Shown here: positions 51,504-56,742 of the stretch, in pieces
How positions within the stretch are numbered: the first letter of the stretch is position 1
How the letters are laid out: each line of letters begins with the position of its first letter
From: Rhodocyclaceae bacterium
Lineage (GTDB): Bacteria > Pseudomonadota > Gammaproteobacteria > Burkholderiales > Rhodocyclaceae
Reading direction: 5' to 3'
Assembly: GCA_018883385.1 (NCBI GenBank)
Contig: VEQD01000006.1
Coordinates: 1-56,742 of the forward strand
Length of the DNA: 56,742 nt
Translations under genes and position numbers: made by a program
The notes under the pieces: model-generated
Database searches by the model: none
The model's input: only the letters and a program-made list of their open reading frames with translations
What the model was told of the DNA's origin: nothing

Positions 51504-52852
51504 GCATTCACCACGGCTGGGGTTGCTGAGCCGAAATCGGTAATATTCAAGGCCGGTTGCTCCCCAAGTAGCCAGTCAGGCAGGGGCACCAGTTGCCCGG
51601 CTGCACGCACGGCAGAGGCAAAACCGTCTTCGTGGAAACCATAGCCCAACCAGGCACCGGCAAACAGCGTCCGATTCTGACCGGACAGCGCTTTGATCGC
51701 GTTTTGCGCTGCAATCGCCGGGCCATCGAAGACTGGATGTGCATAGTGTATTTGTCGATGCGTATGAGCAGCGGCCGGTTCGTGCCAAGGATTCAGCGTG
51801 ACGATGACGGGCGTTTCTGTTGGCAGCGGCTGCAATTTATTCAAAAGGTACGACACGCTCACCGGACTTTGCCCCTGATCTTGCCCAAGTTTGCCCGGCG
51901 CTGCATAGTTCCAGGCAGCCCAGGCTCGGGTGTTGCTTGGCAACAGTGTCGGGTCGGTATGCAGCACCGCCCGGTTTGATTGATAGCGTATGGCGCCGAG
52001 CAGTGCCTGCTCCTGCATGGTTGCATCATCCCCGAGTATTTCAAGCGCTTGATCACTATGACAGGCTATCAGGATTTGATCGAAATGCTCAATGCCAGTC
52101 GGAGATGCGATCATCACGCCATCTGGACGTCGCTTGATCGAGTGAATGGGCGCATCCAGACGAACTTCGCCGCCATGGGCGCGTATCTGCTCAATCAGCA
52201 TCGAGACATAAACGCGTGCGCCACCCGCGACCGTCATCCAGGTCGGTCGATTCGTAATCTGCAGTAGGCCATGGTTATGGCAGAACCGCACAAATGTATG
52301 AAACGGGTAGTCCAGCATCTGCTCGGTCGGGCATGACCAGATCGCTGCTGCCATCGGCAGCAGATAGTCGTTGCGAAAGCAAGCGCTATAGCCATGCTTG
52401 TCGAGATAGTCTCCCAGAGACAGCTCAGCCAGTTCGGGATCGTCCAGGTCGCGTGTTGATTCCCTGTTGAAACGAAGAATATCGAGCAACATTTTCCAGA
52501 ACGATGGGCGCAACAGATTGCGTCGCTGAGCAAACACCGAATCCAAGTTGGTGCCCGCCCATTCGAGTGACGGCTTGGCAATCTGCACCGAGAATGACAT
52601 ATCACTTTGAGCCACCGGAACACCCAAGTGCCCAAACAGCCGACATAGCAGGGGATAAGTGCGTTCATTGAACACCAAAAAACCCGTATCAACCCCAAAG
52701 CGGTGACCATCCACCTGGATATCAACGGTGTGACTGTGCCCGCCCGGCCGGTGATCTGCCTCGAAAACTGTCACATCATGCTGGGGACTCAGCAGGTAAG
52801 CCGCGCCCAATCCTGAGATGCCGCTGCCGATAATCGCGATTTTTTGGCGCAT
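51500..52852 (-). CDS. FAD-dependent amine-oxidase-like oxidoreductase (COG2907 type)
   Basis: 450 residues. Dinucleotide motif IIGSGISGLGAAYLL at 7-21, acidic Glu31 for ribose, RPGGHSHTVDI and a C-terminal FAGAWLGYGFHEDGFASAVRA that closes the FAD site. It resembles phytoene desaturase/amine-oxidase-like flavoproteins. In this context a role in desaturating or oxidising an acyl chain is inferred. It follows folE2 by 9 bases and overlaps DUF1365 by ATGA. Confidence 0.9.
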   Translation of the reverse strand: MRQKIAIIGSGISGLGAAYLLSPQHDVTVFEADHRPGGHSHTVDIQVDGHRFGVDTGFLVFNERTYPLLCRLFGHLGVPVAQSDMSFSVQIAKPSLEWAGTNLDSVFAQRRNLLRPSFWKMLLDILRFNRESTRDLDDPELAELSLGDYLDKHGYSACFRNDYLLPMAAAIWSCPTEQMLDYPFHTFVRFCHNHGLLQITNRPTWMTVAGGARVYVSMLIEQIRAHGGEVRLDAPIHSIKRRPDGVMIASPTGIEHFDQILIACHSDQALEILGDDATMQEQALLGAIRYQSNRAVLHTDPTLLPSNTRAWAAWNYAAPGKLGQDQGQSPVSVSYLLNKLQPLPTETPVIVTLNPWHEPAAAHTHRQIHYAHPVFDGPAIAAQNAIKALSGQNRTLFAGAWLGYGFHEDGFASAVRAAGQLVPLPDWLLGEQPALNITDFGSATPAVVNA

Positions 52853-52861
52853 GAAGTTCTT

Positions 52862-53680
52862 TCAGATATTGCTGCCCTCGATCAGGGCATAAGCAGAATG
52901 GTTGTGAATAGATTCAAAGTTTTCTGAGCTGACCGACCATCGGGCGACACGTGACTCCTGCTTGAGACGTAGGGCAATGTCGCGAACCAGATCTTCCACA
53001 AACTTCGGGTTGTCATAGGCTCGTTCGGTGACCCACTTTTCGTCGGGTCGCTTGAGCAGCCCGAAGACTTCGCAAGATGCCTCCTGTTCTGCCATGCTGA
53101 CCAGATCTTCCAGGGTTAACGCAACCCCTTCGTTCAGTGTCGCCATGATCGTAATATGTGAGCGCTGATTGTGCGCGCCATAGGCCGAGATCTCTTTGGA
53201 GCAGGGGCAAAGACTGGTCACGGGCACCACCACTTTCAGCATGAGATCCGTCTTGCCAGTATCTTGGCCGCTGACCACAATGCCCGCGTCGATATCAATA
53301 AGGCTGTCGACTCTAGATACCGGTGCCTGCTTGCGAATGAAATAGGGAAAGTCGAACTCAATTCTGCCACTGCTAGCACCCAGGCGATGACGCATGTGAT
53401 CATATAACGCCTTGATGCCGGCCAAATCTAGAGGTTCGTGCTGCGCCTCCATGATCTCGATAAAGCGCGACATATGCGTCCCTTTTACAGTCGGCGGCAG
53501 GCCAACCGTCATGGTAATTGTCGCCACGGTGGCGTGGGTTTCGCCTGACGCATCGCGCAGCCTGAGGGGGTAGCGCAACCCCCGGACGCCGACCTGATTA
53601 ATGGCCATGTCGCGGTGATCGGGTGTCCCCTGAATATCGGGCAGAAGCATGGTGTGGAGCGATTTTTCGGGTGCGTTCAT
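52862..53680 (-). CDS. folE2: GTP cyclohydrolase FolE2 (type IB)
   Basis: 272 residues with FolE2 hallmarks: VKGTHMSRFIEIME at 66-79, metal-ligand Cys in VTSLCPCSKEIS (158-160), GAHNQRSHITI and the conserved C-terminal SFESIHNHSAY-like NFESIHNHSAYALIE. It converts GTP to dihydroneopterin triphosphate, the first step of folate and pterin synthesis, and can work with Mn or Fe when zinc is short. Placement in a light-type operon suggests extra pterin/folate supply. GAGAGAGA ribosome site; 67 bases after the peroxidase stop with no terminator. Confidence 0.95.
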   Translation of the reverse strand: MNAPEKSLHTMLLPDIQGTPDHRDMAINQVGVRGLRYPLRLRDASGETHATVATITMTVGLPPTVKGTHMSRFIEIMEAQHEPLDLAGIKALYDHMRHRLGASSGRIEFDFPYFIRKQAPVSRVDSLIDIDAGIVVSGQDTGKTDLMLKVVVPVTSLCPCSKEISAYGAHNQRSHITIMATLNEGVALTLEDLVSMAEQEASCEVFGLLKRPDEKWVTERAYDNPKFVEDLVRDIALRLKQESRVARWSVSSENFESIHNHSAYALIEGSNI

Positions 53681-53747
53681 GATGTTCTCTCTCGGGTTAG
53701 GGTGCGTGCTGTGAGGCTGGATGAGTTGCGATAGTTTTTTTGTGTCG

Positions 53748-54368
53748 TTATTGTGCAGACTTCAGCATAGTTTCGACCGCTTCAGTCAGGGTCTTGCTCT
53801 CAGGGGCGATTTGGCTGCCAAAACTCATAACTTGGCGGCCATCTCGACTGATCAGATACTTGTGAAAGTTCCACCCCGGCGTGTCGCCGGTTAACTGTGC
53901 CAACTGCTTGAACAATGGATTGGCGTCACTGCCGCGAACATGGGTCTTGGCGAACATCGGAAACTTGATGCCATAAGTGTTGCGACAAAAGTCAGCGATT
54001 TTCTGGTTGCTATCAGGCTCTTGTTGACCAAAGTCATTAGAAGGAAAGCCCAGAATGACCAGGCCCTGAGCTTTGTACCGTTCATACAGACGTTCCAATC
54101 CATCATACTGGCGCGTAAATCCGCAATAACTGGCCGTATTTACGACGAGAATGACTTGTCCGGCATACTGACAGAGCGATTGCGGTGATTCATCCTGAAG
54201 TCTTGGAAAAGTCCCCTGGAGTAGTCCAGGGCAGGCCTTCACCGACGTAGCGGCGCCTTTAGCGGATGTCATATCGCCTCCTTGAGCGCTTGGCACGCCC
54301 AACGCCCAGGTGCTAGAGGCTAGCAACGCGACGCCGAGCAGTTTGGTAGTCGATGGAAAGATTTTCAT
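53748..54368 (-). CDS. exported glutathione-peroxidase-family thiol peroxidase
   Basis: 206 residues with a signal peptide (LLGVALLASSTWALGVPSAQG), so a periplasmic enzyme. Peroxidatic Cys82 in NTASYCGFT, Gln in PSNDFGQQEP, Trp166-Asn167 in WNFHKYL, and Cys128 (DFCRNTYG) as possible resolving Cys for thioredoxin-type recycling. It would remove lipid or hydrogen peroxides. A TTG frame extends 5 codons further, but ATG at 54368 has AGGA upstream. First gene of the island operon; palindrome 1 covers its ribosome site. Confidence 0.9.
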   Translation of the reverse strand: MKIFPSTTKLLGVALLASSTWALGVPSAQGGDMTSAKGAATSVKACPGLLQGTFPRLQDESPQSLCQYAGQVILVVNTASYCGFTRQYDGLERLYERYKAQGLVILGFPSNDFGQQEPDSNQKIADFCRNTYGIKFPMFAKTHVRGSDANPLFKQLAQLTGDTPGWNFHKYLISRDGRQVMSFGSQIAPESKTLTEAVETMLKSAQ

Positions 54369-54369
54369 G

Positions 54370-54384
54370 TTTGTCCTGGACAAA
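54370..54384. promoter_or_regulatory. candidate regulator-binding palindrome 1
   Basis: TTTGTCC-T-GGACAAA, a perfect 7-bp inverted repeat. It lies at about +9 to +23 of the peroxidase operon promoter and overlaps that gene's ribosome site; it is also just upstream of the -35 box for the divergent regulator gene. Confidence 0.75.
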
Positions 54385-54388
54385 ATGC

Positions 54389-54416
54389 TTTACATGATCA
54401 AAATATGCCCTAAAAT
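54389..54416 (+). promoter_or_regulatory. sigma-70-type promoter for the litR-like gene
   Basis: TTTACA at 54389-54394, a 16-base spacer and TAAAAT at 54411-54416 on the plus strand. Predicted start near 54423, about 23 bases before the ATG at 54446. Confidence 0.65.
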
Positions 54417-54428
54417 GATCGATGTCAA
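54400..54428 (-). promoter_or_regulatory. sigma-70-type promoter for the peroxidase-folE2-cfa operon
   Basis: On the minus strand, consensus TTGACA (54428-54423), a 17-base spacer and TATTTT (54405-54400). Predicted start near 54393. It overlaps the opposing promoter of the regulator, so polymerase cannot occupy both at once. Confidence 0.7.
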
Positions 54429-54431
54429 GAC

Positions 54432-54446
54432 TTTGTCCAAGACAAA
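54432..54446. promoter_or_regulatory. candidate regulator-binding palindrome 2
   Basis: TTTGTC-CAA-GACAAA, same 15-base frame as palindrome 1, centre-to-centre distance 62 bases (about six helical turns). It sits at about +9 to +24 of the regulator promoter and just upstream of the -35 box of the operon promoter, mirroring palindrome 1. Confidence 0.75.
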
Positions 54447-55357
54447 TGAACCTACAAGAAATTACACCCGCCATGCGCATAGCCGATGTCGAGCGCGACA
54501 CCGGTATCGGGAAAGATACGCTCCGCGTCTGGGAGCGACGATACGATTTCCCGCGACCTGACCGAGACGCGCTGGGAGAGCGCGTGTATTCGGCCGATCA
54601 GATAGACCGGCTCAGAATCATTCGGCGGCTGCTCGACAAGGGGATGCGTCCAAGCAAAGTGCTCCCGCTGGATTTGCCGGCGCTTCAACAGCTGCTCGAC
54701 AAGCATAGTGGCCCGCTGCACAGTCCAGCAAGACATGCCATCTGTCTCAGTCTCGTCAAGTTGCTCCGCATGCATCGGAGCCGCGAACTTCGCGAATCCT
54801 TGAACCGAATTCTGGTGCAAGATGGCTTGCAAAAATTCATTACCGACACCATCGTGCCAATAAACGGCATCATTGGTGACTATTGGATTCGGGGTGAACT
54901 CAGTGTGCCCGAAGAGCATCTGTACACAGAGCAAGTGCAAAATGTGATCCGGCATGCCATTCATTCCCATGCCCCAGGCGAATCTGCGCCAAGAATCCTC
55001 TTTACAACCTTCCCAGATGAAGAACACTGCCTGGGCATCCTCATGGTCGAGGCGATGTGCGTTGCCGCGGGTGCGCACTGCACGTCCTTGGGCACGCGAA
55101 TTCCGCTCTCCGATATTTCCAAGTATGCGTCGGATGGACGCTACGATGTGGTCGCCCTATCTTTTAGTGCTGCGTATCCATCGCGAACCGTCACCAAGGA
55201 TCTGACCCAGTTCAGGGAGCTGTTACCCGCAAAGATTGCAATCTGGGCCGGCGGTGGGGCGCTCAACCAGAAGCGGATCAAACTTCCCAACACGACCATA
55301 CTCACTAACATTGAGGGCGTCCCTGCATTGGTCGCCCACTGGAGAACAGGGGCATAA
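54446..55357 (+). CDS. litR: MerR-family cobalamin-binding regulator, LitR/CarH photoreceptor type
   Basis: 303 residues from the ATG at 54446. MerR helix-turn-helix at 9-80 (MRIADVERDTGIGKDTLRVW). A helical bundle follows with W147-x9-E157-H158 (YWIRGELSVPEEHLY), the diagnostic motif that cradles the adenosyl group in CarH. Then a B12-binding Rossmann domain with probable axial His194 in DEEHCLG and SLGTRIP. In known CarH/LitR proteins, adenosylcobalamin in the dark favours DNA-bound tetramers and light releases them. ATG codons at 54422 (inside the promoter region) and 54473 are alternatives. Light control here is inferred. Confidence 0.88.
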   Translation: MNLQEITPAMRIADVERDTGIGKDTLRVWERRYDFPRPDRDALGERVYSADQIDRLRIIRRLLDKGMRPSKVLPLDLPALQQLLDKHSGPLHSPARHAICLSLVKLLRMHRSRELRESLNRILVQDGLQKFITDTIVPINGIIGDYWIRGELSVPEEHLYTEQVQNVIRHAIHSHAPGESAPRILFTTFPDEEHCLGILMVEAMCVAAGAHCTSLGTRIPLSDISKYASDGRYDVVALSFSAAYPSRTVTKDLTQFRELLPAKIAIWAGGGALNQKRIKLPNTTILTNIEGVPALVAHWRTGA

Positions 55358-55361
55358 CGCG

Positions 55362-56108
55362 ATGAGCGAAAAAAAAGTAGCGCTGATCACTGGTGCGGCA
55401 GGGGGTCTGGGTAGATCGCTCGCCGGGCACCTCGAAGCAGAGGGTTGGTCACTGGTCGTAGCCAGCAGAGATGCCGATCGGCTAAGCGACGTCTTTGGCG
55501 AGCGTCACCTGCAGGTTTGTGCGGATTGCGGTAGCCCAGAGGGTGCAAAAGAAATTTTCCAGGTCGCTCAGGAGAATGGTTTGGTGCCTCAGGCCTTTGC
55601 GCATTGTGTAGGCAATATCAAACTGGGTGCCTTGCACCGATTAAGTGAGGCAGACTACCAAGAGTCCATACAGGCTAACCTCAGTAGCGCGTTTCATTCG
55701 CTTGCCGCCTTTGTCGGCAACCTCAGACAGCATAACCTACCGGGCAGCGCTGTCCTGGTGTCTTCTGTGGCTGCTCAGATGGGTACGCCCAATCATGAAG
55801 CGGTTGCAGCGGCCAAGGGCGGGGTTGAAGGGCTTGCCAGAGGCGCGGCGGCAACCTATGCCCCTTATGGAATCCGTGTCAATGTCGTTGCGCCAGGCAT
55901 CATGGACTCACCGGCCACCGAGCGACTATTGGCCACCGATGCGTCGCGATCAGCGGCCGCCAGGCAATATCCGCTCCCGGGCATCGGGAGCACGACGGAG
56001 CTTGCAGAGCTCATGGCCTGGCTGATGTCTGATAGAAGTAGTCGTGTCACGGCGCAGGTCTGGTCGGTGGATGGCGGGTTCACTGGCGTCAGGCCAGTGG
56101 TTAAATAG
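55362..56108 (+). CDS. SDR-family protein lacking the catalytic Tyr
   Basis: 248 residues. Cofactor motif TGAAGGLGRSLA and the Asn region AHCVGN are normal, and the Ser is present in VSSVAAQMG. The YxxxK motif is altered: in NHEAVAAAKGGVEGLARG the Lys stays but the Tyr position is Val. The C-terminal VWSVDGGF is typical FabG-like. It may be a non-classical reductase, an isomerase or a binding protein. Starts 4 bases after the regulator stop, so it shares that transcript. Confidence 0.85.
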   Translation: MSEKKVALITGAAGGLGRSLAGHLEAEGWSLVVASRDADRLSDVFGERHLQVCADCGSPEGAKEIFQVAQENGLVPQAFAHCVGNIKLGALHRLSEADYQESIQANLSSAFHSLAAFVGNLRQHNLPGSAVLVSSVAAQMGTPNHEAVAAAKGGVEGLARGAAATYAPYGIRVNVVAPGIMDSPATERLLATDASRSAAARQYPLPGIGSTTELAELMAWLMSDRSSRVTAQVWSVDGGFTGVRPVVK

Positions 56109-56117
56109 GTGACATCC

Positions 56118-56567
56118 ATGCGCGATAAGCAGATGCCCTTGTCGGTAGCGCTGATGGGATATGGCGGTTTGGTTCCCTTTATCGGCTTGGCGGTACTTTC
56201 AAATGTAGAGCCTATGCACGGGGTCATGTATCGCGGGGCGTTATTGCTCTACGGCGCAGTCATTCTGAGCTTTGTCGGGGCGGTGCACTGGGGTGTCGCA
56301 CTTGTCGATCCTCGGTTGACTGCATCTGATCGCAGCGCCCTATACCTCTGGAGCGTCGTTCCTGCGCTCATCGGTTGGTTCTCGTACATTTTCGCGCCGA
56401 TCACGGCAGCACTTTTGCTCATACTCGGGTTTGTGTTTCAGTATTGGAGCGATCTGCGATGGGCACGGGTCGTTAGTTGGCCTAGTTGGTACCTGGCCCT
56501 TCGTCTCAGACTCACCGTGGTGGCGGCTGTCTTTTTGCTGGTGGGGGTTGCCCCGCTGGTTACATGA
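56118..56567 (+). CDS. DUF3429 membrane protein
   Basis: 149 residues and about five membrane segments. The DUF3429 pattern is seen: MGYGGLVPFIGLAVLS, YGAVILSFVGAVHWGVAL and WSVVPALIGWFSYIF. Function unknown. It follows the SDR by 9 bases and is probably the third gene of the regulator transcript. In relatives this family often sits near photolyase and LitR-type genes. Confidence 0.85.
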   Translation: MRDKQMPLSVALMGYGGLVPFIGLAVLSNVEPMHGVMYRGALLLYGAVILSFVGAVHWGVALVDPRLTASDRSALYLWSVVPALIGWFSYIFAPITAALLLILGFVFQYWSDLRWARVVSWPSWYLALRLRLTVVAAVFLLVGVAPLVT

Positions 56568-56580
56568 AAGTCTATTAGAC

Positions 56581-56742
56581 TCATTCGCTAGCACGTGCGC
56601 CCGGTGAGGCTTGATGGGGGCGGCCTCTCGAATAACTGCGGGTCTCACCAATTCGAAACAGTGCAAAAGAATCTGCAGAAAGTTTGCTCGCTTGCCGCGC
56701 CTGTTCAAAGACCTGAGGGGGTTGATCCAGAGACTCGTCGCT
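56581..56742 (-). CDS. possible C-terminal end of a gene entering from the right edge
   Basis: A minus-strand frame of 53 codons is open from the right edge to a TGA at 56583-56581. It reads as a plausible soluble C-terminus (SFALFRIGETRSYSRG near the end) but matches no family I can name. Convergent with the DUF3429 gene, with 13 bases between. A 13-base palindrome, AGTCTA-T-TAGACT, lies in the gap. Confidence 0.35.
   Translation of the reverse strand, partial: SDESLDQPPQVFEQARQASKLSADSFALFRIGETRSYSRGRPHQASPGARASE

Noticed and set aside
53681-53747. Separate promoter or riboswitch before folE2
   Set aside because: Only 67 bases, with no convincing -10/-35 pair, hairpin or Zur-like palindrome; read-through from the peroxidase gene is simpler.

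Overview
The window looks like chromosomal DNA of a free-living aerobic betaproteobacterium. The main reasons are gene orders typical of that class: nadD-rsfS-rlmH-maf-rng, RNB ribonuclease-tonB-aroE-mtgA, polA next to a DUF2782-like gene and BPSS1780-family membrane proteins, and a polyhydroxyalkanoate phasin. Order and genus cannot be fixed from the sequence alone. I see no rRNA, tRNA, CRISPR, insertion sequence, prophage or plasmid gene. Coding density is high, with many 4-base ATGA or 5-base TAATG/TGATG overlaps.

Layout. 1-2431 (minus): a 23S rRNA methyltransferase cut by the left edge, hemJ and a YeeZ-like dehydratase/epimerase. 2476-5524 (plus): a 2Fe-2S flavin reductase, an NRDE protein and an exported patatin. 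5521-8262 (minus): polA. 8295-13402 (plus): LOG-type phosphoribohydrolase, DUF2782-like protein, two BPSS1780 membrane proteins, nadD, rsfS (with a histone-like tail), rlmH and maf. 13393-15853 (minus): a MurG-like glycosyltransferase and trhP. 15888-17348 (plus): rng. 17349-18809 (minus): gabD. 18902-19438 (plus): an NlpC/P60 lipoprotein. 19445-25956 (minus): mtgA, aroE, TonB-like protein, RNB ribonuclease, uppP, a two-TM ion channel and an FAH-family hydrolase. 26033-31584 is a patchwork of small exported proteins: EF-hand protein, Sco with a tiny coupled gene, CBS protein, orphan TAXI protein, RlpA, DUF3313 lipoprotein. 31598-39444 (minus): an Aas-like acyl-activating enzyme and an AddAB-like helicase/nuclease pair. 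39500-42389: nitroreductase, a small winged-helix/membrane-protein operon, a lipoprotein and the phasin. 42463-43130 has no recognisable gene. 43131-45644 is a DUF748 protein.

The most interesting part is 45741-56742, a probable light/singlet-oxygen response island. A MerR-type regulator with a cobalamin-binding domain (LitR/CarH type, with the W-x9-E-H photoreceptor motif) is divergent from an eight-gene minus-strand operon: exported glutathione peroxidase, folE2, FAD oxidoreductase, DUF1365, cyclopropane-fatty-acid-synthase-like methyltransferase, DUF3833 lipoprotein, SDR and NTF2-like protein. The shared intergenic region holds two overlapping, opposed sigma-70-type promoters flanked symmetrically by two copies of a 15-bp palindrome, TTTGTCCNRGACAAA. 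Downstream of the regulator are an SDR lacking the catalytic Tyr and a DUF3429 membrane protein. A chalcone-isomerase-like protein and an MFS transporter converge on the far end of the operon. The simplest reading is that light relieves cobalamin-dependent repression and switches on membrane-lipid modification, peroxide detoxification and pterin/folate supply. No photolyase and no carotenoid genes are visible, and the lipid product made by this gene set is not evident from the sequence.
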